From: Xanthoparmelia taractica
Lineage: Eukaryota > Ascomycota > Lecanoromycetes > Lecanorales > Parmeliaceae
Length of the DNA: 64,000 nucleotides
Reading direction: 5' to 3'
Assembly (NCBI GenBank): GCA_033085395.1
Contig: JANQBS010000046.1
Location: forward strand, 124,001 to 188,000
The notes beneath the pieces are model-generated. The model ran no database searches. It was not told the origin of the DNA and was given only the letters and a program-made list of their open reading frames with translations. Positions 23,295 to 35,067 of the stretch are shown here, one piece after another; position 1 is the first letter of the stretch, and the number at the start of each line of letters is the position of its first letter. The translations under genes were made by a program, and so were the position numbers.

Positions 23295-24956
23295 TCAGAA
23301 GATGGCACTCTTGCGCTTTTCGGCGTTGGTCAGCACCAACAGCGGAGCCCTACGTCGGTCGCTCATGTTTTCCTTTTCATCCATCTTGACCTCCACCAAT
23401 TGCCCTCCAATCGTCGTCCCGTCGTCACTGCTAAGACTGGCGGTTGTAAAGGGTGTGCCGGTTGAATTCCTATCGCGAGAGCGTGCTTTCAGTTCCTTCC
23501 GCTCAGATCCAATAGGACTGGGTTTGCCCGATAAGCTACCGCTTCCGCTGGCGGCGCTATCGCTATCATTGTCGGAAGACGAGATAGAGAAGGTGATGTC
23601 ACACTCGCTTGAAGGTGTGCCGACACTGTCGATCGAATTGCTGCCACGGGAAAGAGCGCGACGGTCCAAACCAGCACGGACAAGATTGTGCACAGCACGG
23701 CGGCGTTGACGAGTGACGAAATTCTTACTACCCTCATGCTTGGAAGTTGGCTTGTCAACAAGCTCCTCCAGAGATGGTGGACCACGGGGTTGACGCATGG
23801 GATGATCACCAGCGCGATTTTGACCAGGTCCAAAGGTGCCAGTCATGGGAGTCTGAGGAAAACCTGCCGACTTCGGAACGGCACTCTTCGGCCCATCCTG
23901 TGTATTCATTACGTTGCCAGTCACGGAAGATAAGCCCTTGGCATGGCCTCGACGGAAGGCATTCGCGGATGGCGGTGGGAGAGGATTCACGTCAACTGGG
24001 GGAGAAAAGGTTGATTTCGGCGGAGAGATCTTTGGCGGCGAGACGCTCAGGGTACGAGCCGGAAGGATATTCTCAGGCGGAGGAGTTACTTGAGCACGGA
24101 ATGTGGGCGTTGTAGGAGGCGGAGAGTGGCTCAACTCAGTGTTGGGGACTTGAGAATGAGATGTAGTCTGGTGCTGAGCACTGTTGTCCATGACATATCC
24201 CTGCTGGCCTGTCATGGGATTGTAGACTGTGTAGAGTCCCGGCGTACCTGGCACGGGCGAGACAACAGGCTGAAGTCCATTTTGAAGTTGTTGGTTATAG
24301 AAGCCATTGTTGGGAGCGATGGATGATTGGTGGTACTGCTGTTGCTGGCCCATTCCACCGTTGAGACTCATACTCTGCATCTGTTGCTGTGCCGCGGTAA
24401 GATCAAGAAGCTGCTGCTGTAAGCGCTGCGACTGTTGAGCGAGGTACTGATTGGTAGCCATCAACTCGGCGTAGTACTCCGGGTCTAGGTTCTGATCATC
24501 GGCTGCACCTCCGAATTGGAGAGTTGGTGGAGCGAGAATCTGCGGAAGCGCATACATCTGGTCACTTCCATTCATTGCAAAGCGCTGACTGCTGGGAAAG
24601 CCGGCGCCAACGGCAGTATGAGGCATCCCCCGCCCGTACTGAGTGTTCTCCGGGCCAGCCTGTTGACGATATGGCTGCTGGGTCTGAGTAGGAGGAGCCG
24701 AGGTTGGGAAAGTGGGTGACTTTGGGGCGGTCCTCAGTCCAGCCAAGAGGTGCGAGCGGCTTGTCCTAGGCCCGGAGCTGACATTCTGCTGCTGCTCCGT
24801 AATGGTGGAGATGCTGGATGGCGGGGCCATGCTGAGACGCTTGGTGTGAGATCCTTTTCTGGAGGAAAAGCCAGAGCTAGGGACACCGAGGCCAGTATTG
24901 AAGGAGTTGTGGGGTTGATAAGTCATTTGAGCAAGGCCGCCAGCGTCGAGACTCAT
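23295..24956 (-). CDS. Conserved disordered fungal protein (proline/glutamine-rich)
   Basis: This is a single-exon 553-aa protein starting with ATG at 24956. It is rich in Ser, Pro and Gln, with no globular catalytic domain or membrane segment. A Gln-rich stretch predicted to form a coiled coil (NQYLAQQSQRLQQQLLDLTAA) is central. Islands that look conserved are SLEELVDKPTSKHEGSKNF followed by a basic RQRRRAVHNLVRAG helix, and the extreme C-terminus RAPLLVLTNAEKRKSAIF. From memory, similar proteins occur across Pezizomycotina, sometimes labelled cell-wall proline-rich protein. I see no signal peptide, so a cell-wall role is doubtful. The short basic C-terminal motifs suggest a scaffold or RNA/protein-binding regulator. 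Function is unknown. Confidence 0.75.
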   Translation of the reverse strand: MSLDAGGLAQMTYQPHNSFNTGLGVPSSGFSSRKGSHTKRLSMAPPSSISTITEQQQNVSSGPRTSRSHLLAGLRTAPKSPTFPTSAPPTQTQQPYRQQAGPENTQYGRGMPHTAVGAGFPSSQRFAMNGSDQMYALPQILAPPTLQFGGAADDQNLDPEYYAELMATNQYLAQQSQRLQQQLLDLTAAQQQMQSMSLNGGMGQQQQYHQSSIAPNNGFYNQQLQNGLQPVVSPVPGTPGLYTVYNPMTGQQGYVMDNSAQHQTTSHSQVPNTELSHSPPPTTPTFRAQVTPPPENILPARTLSVSPPKISPPKSTFSPPVDVNPLPPPSANAFRRGHAKGLSSVTGNVMNTQDGPKSAVPKSAGFPQTPMTGTFGPGQNRAGDHPMRQPRGPPSLEELVDKPTSKHEGSKNFVTRQRRRAVHNLVRAGLDRRALSRGSNSIDSVGTPSSECDITFSISSSDNDSDSAASGSGSLSGKPSPIGSERKELKARSRDRNSTGTPFTTASLSSDDGTTIGGQLVEVKMDEKENMSDRRRAPLLVLTNAEKRKSAIF

Positions 24957-27699
24957 TGTTGACTATTGCTGATTGGGTGCTCGGTTGTGTCTTGGGTATG
25001 GCTGATGGGAAAAAGGTACTCGGTGGTGGGCGAGCTCGGTGGGGAGCAATTCAACACAGAAGTGAAGGCTGTATGTTGGTGGAAGCTGTAAGCGGAATAG
25101 TGTTCCGACTCAGACGCAGTGTGACGTTGGAAGTGTATGGTGATGCAAGGATTAAGAGGCTGAGTGCACTTGAAGAAGAAAATGTCAAGGATGACAGTCA
25201 AGGCGAAGAAGCGGGCAGTATGAGGCAAAGATGTTGAGGTGTCTGCTCCAAGGATCCAAGAGTTAGCGAGTTACTAAGATTTGAGTGGTGAGGATGGAAG
25301 TTCACCTTTAAGCTTGCAGATCTTTCCGACAGTGGTGAAGTGAGAAGATGGAAGGAAGGTCTGGTGGAAGAAGGGAGGTGAATAAGAAGCAGGCAGGAAT
25401 GATGAGAAAGCCTGTAGTGAATGACTGATGGTGAATGAATTGTTGGAAGGTGCGGTAGGCGGTTTAGTCGGTGAGGGTACTTGTCCTGTGTTATGCCCAG
25501 CAAGGTACAAGACTTAGCCCCGTGACAGGGGGAGATGGATGGAGGTAGTGGCGGAGGAGAGATGTGGTTCGAAGTCTGGAGCGGATGGGATTCCTCTTCT
25601 TTGAGACGATTATAGATGTTTGCAAGAGCTTGGGGCGGGTATGAGGGCGGGGGGTCTCGAGTTGAAAAGCGACGTTAATGGCGACAATGAAGGAGAGAGC
25701 GGCAGAATGGGATATTAAATTAAAGGGTGATGGTGAAAATGATAGACGATATTGTATTAGATGCAATCAAGTTGGGTTGGAGTTTGAGTTGGGGGAGAGA
25801 AGAAAGATTGGAAATATAAAAAGAAAGCTGTGCAGACCAAGGGTGGTGGTTGATGTATAAGGGGAGAGAAGAGTAGAGAGTAGAGAGAGAAAGATAGTAG
25901 TTGGGAATGGTGTTGTAGCAGCAGTGTGTAACCGAGTGGGAGAGTGACCAACCAGACGAGTAAAAAAAGGACAGGCCAGAGCAAGGTACAGGGGGAAAAA
26001 AAAAAAGGAGACTAGGCGCTGCTAAGATTGTATTGAGGACTGGTTTCGTTGTATGATTGGCTTGTACCTGCTCACGCTTGACTGTTTGGATGATTAGATC
26101 CAGATGATAAACACGCTAATATCCACGCTATCACATGGGGGCAAATTTGAAGTAGGGGCGCAAAATGCTAACACTAAAAACGACGACTGTGGGAATTGCA
26201 TTGGAATTGCATTGGAATTGCATTGATTGTTGGCAAATGCCAGCCTACCAAGTCCAATTCGTCTGGGCAATTATTATTATATTAGACGTGCCTTTTAGTC
26301 CTTCCTTACGCAACAGCTACATCATACCTTATTACTATTATTGATATTGATTATGATTTATTACTATTGCGTACATCTTTGGCTGCAAGGTCACTTCTCC
26401 ACTCTGATTGGATCTCTGCTTCCCCCCCCACTCGCTTCCCCTCGAGTTCTTCACCGCCCCCCCCTCTCCACAATCATGTCAGGGCCAGTCAACCTTTTGA
26501 TCCTTCCATCTACCCCTCCTCACTGCCATCATCATCTTATATTATTCTTATGATTATTCTTATTATTTCTTTAATTATTATTATCATCATTTAAAAGTAC
26601 TTGATTCGCTTATACCTCGTGCTTCACGATATATCCATCGCCTGTTGGAAGTAAAAGTCGAAATGTCCCGGGCGCTTAGGGATATGCAGGTCCTTTGCAA
26701 AGTGCGCTCTGATAGCACCATCTCCATTTGTGGCTGAAAAGCGGGGTCCAGTAATCGTCCAGACCAAAGAGAAAAACCCGCCCCAGACAACACCACCCAC
26801 CCTCTCCTACTTCTAGAGCCAGCCATACACATGGTTTCTGCTAACCCTTCTGTCGCGCCTTGTCTTCTTTCTTCTTCTTTCCAAAAGTCAAGCACTATTT
26901 TGGAGCAAAGGGATTTGGAATCAAAGACTATCAAAGGGTCATACAAATATGTTTCCCACTAGCCACGTTGTCAATCCACCAATCTATCCCTGACTCCCGC
27001 TGTCGCACTTAAAGCGAAATGCCGATTCTCTCTTTCTTTCACACCAATGGCCCAAATGGGCAAGCGATCCCTGCTGGACAGCATCAGGCTTGTCAAAAAT
27101 AGGTCTGAAACATCTCAACATTCGCTGCTTGGGCATGTCTAATTTCCCCAGTTGGGTATAGAAGTTCCCGCGGCAAGATGAAGTTTTACCATTGGAATCT
27201 CGTGTTTCACCCCTGCATCAATCGTATCAAACACTGTTGCATCCCTTCAAAGCATCATCTTTGCCCCCGTCTGACGATATTGCGGAGGCCAGATCGATCT
27301 GCCGGGTCATCGAGCTCAGTGAGTGCTTTGTTGCACTTCATCTGTCCTCTGTTCCCGTTTCCTCAGGTCCGGGACGGTACATCTGACCGATTTCCATATC
27401 TCTCAATGTACTGAGCTCCAGCGAGAGCTGACTATTGCAATACCTAACATCTAAACGGCATCTAGGGAGCCTTGTGCCAAGGATAAACGCGACTGCGTAA
27501 TGCAGGCGTTCATCTCATATGCATATGATCTACACGGCTCATCTCTTCTCGTGTCATACAAAAATGTCCGGACTAGCAATCCTAACCGTTAGAAGCCTTT
27601 TCAGATCAAGATTCGCATCCCAGTTCTCGCAATTTTTGCATCGGCTTCAACTTTTACATTTACCTCTTCTGTGAGATTTGCATCCTTGCGAGCCTTCAA
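24957..27699. other. Gene-free region upstream of the disordered protein gene
   Basis: This contains the presumed long 5' leader and promoter of the gene ending at 24956, with C/T-skewed minus-strand sequence to about 25.98 kb. A short tandem repeat lies at 26191-26226 and AT-rich DNA at 26260-26600. Minus-strand frames such as 26587-26946 begin only at TTG. No gene is supported. Confidence 0.4.
26191..26226. repeat. 12-bp tandem repeat, about three copies
   Basis: The unit GGAATTGCATTG is repeated about three times head to tail with no mismatch beyond the ends. Confidence 0.8.
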
Positions 27700-29280
27700 T
27701 CGCTGTCTTGTCTGCGAGATATCTCATCAATGACCTTCTCCTAAAGCTCGTACAGCGTCATCCATCTCGTATATCCTTTCGCCGCCCTCGGCATTGGCCC
27801 GGTTATCGCCATCAAGCCTTTCTAGATCATTTGCTCTACTGGACATATCTCGTCCGCGCTCTACACACCTGGCCAGATGTCGTCCAAAACTCCTGCTTCT
27901 GCTCCTTGCACGTAACCGCTGCCTGGGGCTGCACAAGCAACGCCAGGCCAGCTTCGCCCCGATCCCTTATCAACACTGCATTGACATACGGGTGCGATTC
28001 GATCACGCCTTCCATGCTCTTTCGCAGGAAGGTTTCGCCTGATGAAGAGACGATGCAGTCTTCGGTCCGTCCGCCGTAGAGCCACACGTTATCCTTGTTT
28101 GGGTGCCTTGAAAAGAGATCCTGGACTCTCCATTCCGCTCGGTCGGGGTAGACTGTGAAATCTCCTGAAGTGCATCGCCATTCTCCCACCGCACTATGAC
28201 GACCTCACACAAATCCTGACACACAGGCCGCATCTCGTAAGGGAACAGAGAGTTGAAAGATATGTACTCCCAGTCCTCTGGATCCGTGAGCTCACTGGGA
28301 TACATAATACTCTCCGCCGTTCCATATAATGTCGTCAGCCTTGTCTTCGCCGCCAGAGTATCCCCAATGCGGGAGGAGCAGGGCGCGCCGAGGTAGCCTA
28401 GGTATTGCGATCGACTCGTTTTCTAGCCAGCTTGGAGTTCCGGGCAATCTCTCGGAAATACTTGGGAGGTACGATGGTAAATTGCACATTTCCGTGCATG
28501 TCTATCTGGTCCAGAGTCTTAAGCGTCATCACAATCCATGGTGGAGGCAGAGAAACGGTATAGTCATATACCAGGCTATATCCAAAAAGCTGATACAGTC
28601 CCGCAACGATCGATATAGGCACTGCGATCAGGCCTCGTAGGCCACGGAAACTGGGCGTATGCTATCCCATTTCCGCCACTGTCTGAGGCGATCTTGCAGA
28701 AAGAGGAATCATGACTCACGAAAGCTCCGTGCATTAAAAGGATGGCTTTAGGTGGGCCGGTGGTACCTGAGGAATGTCAGACGTTGCAAGGCTCGTTGTG
28801 GACGTCGGCGAGCGTCTTTGAAAAGGGTATCGGTGGAACGGATTCCCCAGTCGAGGTTGATAGCAAGGAGGAGACTGAGGGCACAGCTAATATGGTCATC
28901 GGCCGGGCTGCGAGTATGGCTTAGCCTACTGGCAGCATGGACTCAGCGAAGAAGAGGACTTTGCAGCCGGTATTCAGGAAAGAGAGGCAGTTTTCTGCTG
29001 AGGTTGCAGAGTGGAATGTTTGGAGCTTTGGACTGATTTTCTCGTCAGTCTACCTCTTTTTCAACCGCACGCATTCTTTTCCTCAGAAAAAGCAGAAGCA
29101 CTTCTCGATCATAGACAACAAACGGACCGTATACCCCGCCTTCACAGCGCCAAACGTTAGCACCCCATACCGCCCCTCTTGCGGTCCCATATACGCCATT
29201 ATCCTCGTCTAAGGCTTCCCGCTCTTACTCTCCCACCGTCCCAGCTTGGACACGATCCACCAAGGCCTCACTCACCGCCC
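27700..29280 (-). pseudogene. Degraded adenylate-forming enzyme (NRPS-like adenylation domain)
   Basis: This is the remnant of an AMP-binding enzyme of the NRPS-like/adenylating-reductase type. Reading the minus strand from about 29280 gives, in shifting frames, an AYMGPQEGRYGVLTFGAVKAGY segment (read in parts) near 29180-29110. Then come CKVLFFAESMLPV near 28950 and the AMP-binding signature SSGTTGPPKA near 28765. LYQLFGYSLVYDYTVSLPPP lies near 28590, LTTLYGTAESIMYPSEL near 28330, DNVWLYGGRTEDCIVSSSGE near 28080 and GPMPRAAKGY near 27795. In-frame stops follow SMLPVG and precede HSSGTTG. Frameshifts fall between RKRVD and the YLGYLGAPC segment, near 28170 and near 27880. No carrier or reductase domain remains downstream. 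The gene is clearly non-functional, and its former product is unknown. Confidence 0.85.
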
Positions 29281-32136
29281 CCCTTCCCCTCCCCCAAGCC
29301 ACGCCAAGCCTAGAGCACGAAATCCCGTCCTTCCCTTTCCTTCCCTTCCTGCAAGCCTAATGTACCTGCATATACTTCACGTTCCTCGCATACCCTTTGC
29401 TGCCTTACCCTACCCTACATTGCCCTACATCTGCCCTTGCATGTACATGTGCATTGCATAATCACGCAATATAATTACGTAACTTCTTGATATGCAGGTC
29501 CACACACCGCGGTTTAACTTTATATCGGATTTACTTACGTGTCTGATGATGATTAAGGTACTATTGCTTGCTTACTTGCTTACTTGCTTCGCATGCGTGT
29601 ATGCTTGGCTTGCTCGGCGTGCTTGGCTCACTTTACTTTACTTTACTTGCTTAGCCTACGTGCGTACTTGCTTGCGGGTATGCTTGCTTACTTTACTTAC
29701 TTAAGGTACCATTGCTTGCTTTGCGTGCCTGCATGCGTGCTTGCGTGCTGGTGTACCTGACTTGCTTACTTGCTCTGCTTTGCTTGCTTGCTTTGCTTAC
29801 TCACTTACTTGCTTGCTTTCTCACTTGGCTTGCGTGCTTACTCACTCACTTACTTTCTTACTTACTTACTCAAGTTCCTTGCTTCCCTCGCGTCTCTCGT
29901 ATCGCGTGCATCGCATCGAGTCGCATCACATGGCATAGACATAGCATAGCGTGGTATGGCATCATCGCACAAACATGGACATGGCGTGGGTATGGCGTGC
30001 ATAGTGCATGACATTTCCCATTTCTTTTTCTTTTTCTAAAATGGAGAAAGAAAAGAAAAGGAAAGGAAAAGGCAAAGGCCGAATAGTGCGTATGCTTTTA
30101 TTTGCAAACAAACTCGGTCTCGTTCGTGGCCGACGTATGTATGTGGATTGGAAGGGCGGGGAAGGGGAAGGGGTTTGGGATCTGGGGCTTGTTGTGTAAT
30201 GTGATGTGATGTGGTGTATCGTGCCATGTGGTATATCGTGCGGTGTATTTGTTGTCTTACTTACTTACCTTACCTTACTCAGTTCCATCATGATTACAAT
30301 TATGATCATTATCGTTATTAGCCTTTTACACTCTTCACCCTTATACCCTTTCACCCTCCCCCTCTTACCTTTTCCCCTTTCCCCCTTCCATCCTTATATA
30401 CTTATACCCTTTTCACCCTTCTACCCTTCTACCCTTCCACCCTTTTCACCCTTTTCACCCTTTCACCCTCTCACTCTTATACCCTTACCACCCTCGCACC
30501 CTTATACTCTTCTACTTTTCACCCTTACACCCTTTTCAAGAACACCTTTTCACCCTTTTTACCCTTCCATCCTTTTCATAAACCCCTTTCCACCCTCTCA
30601 CCAATGACCATAACCCCTGTTTACCCTTTTCACCCTTTTCATCCTCTCACCAATAACCATACGCCCTTTCTTTTACCGTTTCCATATACCCCCTTTCCAA
30701 ATAACCATAACTAACCCCTTTCTTTTACCCGTTTCCATATAACCCCTTCCTTTTTACCGTTTCCATAGAACCCCTTTCTTGTACCATTTACTCATAAACA
30801 ACTCTACACTCTTGCCATTGCACCAAGCCAGCGCGCTTACACTCCTGCCATTACCCCAAGCCCAGCTCCGCTTACGTTCCCCGCTTTATAAGCCAGCTTG
30901 GGATTTTGTGATAGGTGGGTAGTGTAAGTAAGGTAGGTGGGTATGTGAGTAAGGTGAATAGAAGGGAGGGAGGGAGGGAGGTAGGTGGGTAGGTAGGGAG
31001 GGAGGGTAGGTAGGTGGGGGGGTGGGTGGGTTACGTAGCTGAGATGAGGTGAGATGAGGTGAGGTGAGGTGAGGTGAGATAAATGATATAGGCAGATGAT
31101 ATAGTTAGAATGGAGGGGGGTAGGTAGATAGATGATGCAGGTAGAAGGGATGGAGGTAGATAGGATAAGATGGAGTAGTATAGTGTAGGGTAGTGTAGTA
31201 TAGTGTAGGTGGGGGAAGGTAGGTAGTGTAAGGTGGGTAGGTAAGGTAGGTATAGATGGGGTAGATTGGTAAGGAAGGTAAGGTAGTCAAGTAATCTTGA
31301 TATCCAGGTAAAGCAAGCTATGAAGCTGTTGAATTGCCTCGTTTTGGCATTTTGCGCTCTACATTTTACTTACACCTTTTACCTTCTGCACCTTTTCTAC
31401 TTCCCCTTTTCCCCCTAGTTAGGATGAAGTAGGGATTTGATTCGGAGGCATTTTTGATAACTATATTTGGTAGAGAATTTTTTCGGGGGGAAATTGTTTA
31501 GGGCTGATCTGATTTTAGTAAGATGCTGGATAAGTGGATGGATTATGGATGCGAGGGTGGATAGGTGGATGGATGGATGGATGGATGGATGGATGGATGG
31601 ATGATTTGATGAATGGATGATTTGCTGGGTTGTTGTGAGGGATGCTGGGGAAGGGAGTAGAGGAAAGAAAGGGGAGGGGAGGGGAGAAGGGGGGGGATAG
31701 AGGGGAGAGGAGAGGAGAGGAGAGGAGAAGGGGGGGAAGATAGGGAAAGGGGGAGGAGAGGAGATGGAGAGGAAATGGGAGTGGAGGAGAGGAGAGGGGA
31801 AGTAGATGTAATTATCTGGTGATCACTGTGGACGTATGAATCGATCGTTCTATGATGGGGGTACGAACTGCTTTATCTGCAATTTTATGGTAGGGTAAGT
31901 CGTTGGCTGTCTCGTACAATTCGGATATATATAGAGTATATATGATAAGCAATCTTTCGGTGCTCGGTCGCTGTTGGGTATACAGACAACCCCATTCTTC
32001 TTCTTCTTCTTCTTCTTTTTCTAAACGCAAACCGCAAGGCCCATTTCAGACGTCCACAGCGTCCCACCGGGGTATACGCACAAATCCACCCACATCTATC
32101 CTCCTCGAACAAACGCCGGCTCCCACCTCACGAAAA
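29281..32136. repeat. Microsatellite-rich, strand-asymmetric region
   Basis: No gene is supported in these 2.9 kb. The order is as follows. CTTGCTTA-type units occupy about 29560-29880, and a TTTCTTTT/AAAGAAAAG fold-back sits at 30015-30075. ACCCTTTT-type units occupy about 30320-30790. GGTAGGTGGG-type units occupy about 30910-31300. GGAT units lie at about 31563-31605, and GGGGAGAGGAGA-type units at about 31640-31805. The plus strand is C/T-rich to about 30.9 kb and G/A-rich after it. Long ORFs here are artefacts of repeats. Confidence 0.75.
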
Positions 32137-33352
32137 TCACACCATCTCACTAGTCATACAGACATCCTTCTGCACACTGATCCCATCCAATAACACAACA
32201 TCCCTCTCCGAATCAAACCCCCTCCATTCCGTCCTGGACATCGAACGCGACGAGATCGTCGTCGTCGGGCCACTCGCAAAGACGAAATCATTCCTGGCGG
32301 CTTCTCCCGGTGTCCCTATATCCGCGTATCCGCGCATGAGCCGATCCGCATGGCTTTTCCGTCGAGGGTTCGCCGCTGCGTAGGGGCTGTTGGGGGATGC
32401 GAGGTGGGGAAAGAGAAGGAGGATGAGGGGCCGTAGGGTCGGGAGGCAGGCGCATATGACGCCGCAGGATGGTTCGATGGAGGACCAGATAACGGTGCCG
32501 TTTAGGGTCCAGGTGAAGTCGGGGTCATTGACTTTGAGTTGTTCGGCTAAGCGGATGAGACTGGCGACGACGACGCTAAGGGGTTGGTTAGTCGGCGGGA
32601 TATGAGTAGGGGTGGAGGCGGAATTTGCTTACAAGCCGCCCAACAGCAAAATGAACGAAAGCGCGATTTTTTGATGTCGCTGCGTGTTGAGGTGCCAGAT
32701 CTCTCGCAGGGGAAGAATGAGAATGACAATATCCGTTGCGATATTCGGTACGGCGCTGCCGATAAAGAAATGCTCCATGTTTATGCACTTGGATTCTGTA
32801 TACAGTTTATCCCAGAAACCATTGATAGGATTGCAGGAAAAGGTGGAAACCAGGATGACTGCGATCCACCATGCAATGACCACTCCTTGCACGGTGTTCG
32901 CGATGATTTGGACTTTGGCGATGGGGAAGATTCTGCGGTAAAGGGAAAGGACAGAGAGCTTGATTGTCAGTATAGCGGTGGCGTAGAGGAATTCGTAGGC
33001 AAAGAGGCACTGTTTCGTAGTCAGAAACGGGTGCTTTTTTGGCACTGTGCGGCGATGCTGATCAAGTTTCTACCTTGAAGTACTGCGGTATGTTTTCGAG
33101 TGGAACCCCTGCTATGTGTTTCCCAGAGCCCAGGTGTGTCATTTCCATTGAGAGAGTAAAGCATCCGAGGGTTAACATGAGGGCTGCGAGACTCATGTAA
33201 TCATCGAATTCAATGCCCAGCTTCTGTATCCTCCTAGAGAGGAAGCGACAAACGACTGATATGACTGCGAGAACGGCGAAAGGGATCGTTGCTTTCAGCG
33301 TAACATGCTGCTGACTGGCTCGGAGGTCGACATCGGTCACCGGCGTGGTCAT
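32137..33352 (-). CDS. Fungal rhodopsin-domain (Pth11/SAT4-like) integral membrane protein
   Basis: This is a predicted seven-helix plasma-membrane protein of the fungal rhodopsin-domain family. Pth11-type members act in surface sensing, and several others sit in metabolite clusters. Exons are 33352-33074, 33009-32633 and 32575-32137, giving 364 aa. Introns are 64 and 57 bp. Family landmarks are VLAVISVVCRFLSRRIQKLG, the acidic FDDYM, LSLYRRIFP, the DIVILILPLREIWHL region and CGVICACLPTLRPL. The cytoplasmic tail of about 80 residues is hydrophilic and Ser/Arg-rich. There is no CFEM domain at the N-terminus. The gene lies between two pseudogenes of biosynthetic type; ligand and role are unknown. 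Confidence 0.9.
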
Positions 33353-34237
33353 GTTGGCGAAGAAGAATATGTCTCGACGATGAAAGGAAGGCGCTAATAA
33401 AGAGAGTTTGATATATATAAATGAAGGTTATACTGCCTATACTGGCCGTGGCATTATACCGTGCTGAAAATCAAGCCCAGACAAGGTAGAATAGAAGATT
33501 GAGGTGGAAGAGAGACGTGAGCATCTTACCGTTCCTTCATCTCTCCTTGGTCTTATTATTGCCAAGTTTGACTTTGAGTGATGAGAGTCGTCATTTCTCA
33601 GGCCTCCTTCAAGATCACTCTTGTTGCCAGCCGCACATGGGCACCTCCTGGATCCTGCAGGAACCGTTATTGGGCAAATCTCAAACAGCCAATTCATTCT
33701 TTTGGAATATTCTAATGAAGGAGGGAAAGGATGCATTGACACTGATTTCAACCCAATGGTTGTTGGCCGCTTGTTAAAGGATGCATGCAAGAAAGCTAGT
33801 CACCACGTGAGGCGATATACCGAGATACACGGACAGCCTCGGATCTTCTCATTGTGAAGCTTGGCAGTGATTGTAACTAAGCCAGCACCATACCTCTATT
33901 GGCTAGAACGTGCCGTAACTTCCATACCCGAGCATCACCGCAGATTCCCTTGCAACTTGCTTCATCATGTCGGTGTTTCAAAACAATTAAAAATCTCCTC
34001 ACTTGGACTTTTGTATCGTTGCATCGCAGAAGGGCCGATCGAACAGGGCCCGATCCTAAAACGTGCACGTTTGGGCATGGAAGCCTGGGATCTTTACGAT
34101 GGTCAATGCAGTTTCATCTAAGCCAGTGAGTGCTCGCAAAGGCCATCTCCTTTGGACTGCGTAAGCTGCTCGCAGCAACTACTGTATGGGTCCCTGCATA
34201 TCTAATCCTCCGATTACCACGTGCGAACAAAACTTGC
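33353..34237. other. Intergenic region
   Basis: These 885 bp lie between the rhodopsin-domain gene start and the small hydrolase stop (both minus). I see no coding signal beyond chance frames. Confidence 0.4.
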
Positions 34238-35067
34238 TCAAGCAGCAGCTGCGTCTTCGATCAATCGGACGATAGTCGGTATTTGTGTTAGCCAGGCACT
34301 GTGACCCGAGTTCGTTTTCTCAATCTTCCAAGGCTTCCCCGATTTCTTGCTCACATCATCGAGCATTTTCTGTTGGAGCCAAAAGGACAGCCCTTGATCT
34401 TTCTCGCACGTCACATACGTGCACGGTATCAAGCCGCTCTCCCAAGCTACCGAATCGACTTTAGACGAGAAGCTCGCAAGCGACTGAGGTCTTAATTGCG
34501 AAATCCAAGGTGCAGCGGCATCCGCCGAGACATCGTTATAGAAAACTTGTTTGAAATCTTTAATCAGTAAAAAATTGGAGTCTGCTGGCTGTGGTAAGGG
34601 TTAGCCAGCCCGTTGGAACCTTTGACAACTATAGGCTATGTGCTGTGACTTACGGCGGGGTAGAGGTAGGGTGGTGCTTCAGGAAATATCCCAATTAGGC
34701 TGCTGCCCCTCGGCACCAAGAAAGCGGCAACGAAAAGGCAATGGATGATGCCGCCCTTCTCGCCCTTCTCTTGCCGGGCAGCGGTTTCCAGTCCATGCAC
34801 TGCGTTTGTTCCGGCCACGCCTCCGTATGAGTGCATAACGAGGATGACAGACTTGCCTCCCGACATAATCAAGGCTTCCAATGCCTTGCGAACAATAGCA
34901 GTGTCCTCTAAATGCGAGGTCACGGCATTGCCCGAGCTCTTTAACTGAACCGCCTCGGTGGGATAGGAGAGCTTCTTAAGCTCTGCGCGAAGAGGGTCCC
35001 AGCATGAAGCAGTATGCCATGCTCCGTGGACCAGGAGAACGGTGGGCTTTTCCCCTGAGTGAGACAT
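34238..35067 (-). CDS. alpha/beta hydrolase (AB_hydrolase_6-like)
   Basis: This is a small soluble esterase-like protein of 254 aa. Exons are 35067-34654 and 34588-34238, separated by a 65-bp intron with a GCTAAC branch point. The oxyanion motif LLVHGAWH is near residue 12. The nucleophile serine lies in VMHSYGG near residue 80, a likely acid Asp in CEKDQG, and the catalytic His in NSGHSAWL near the end. Length and motif order match the plant esterase/fungal metabolite hydrolase branch. There is no signal peptide. Its position between two broken biosynthetic genes suggests it once belonged to the same accessory locus. Substrate is unknown. Confidence 0.88.

Noticed and set aside
27700..29280. 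Repeat-induced point mutation as the cause of decay
   Set aside because: The stops and frameshifts are not explained by C-to-T change at CpA sites; indels dominate.
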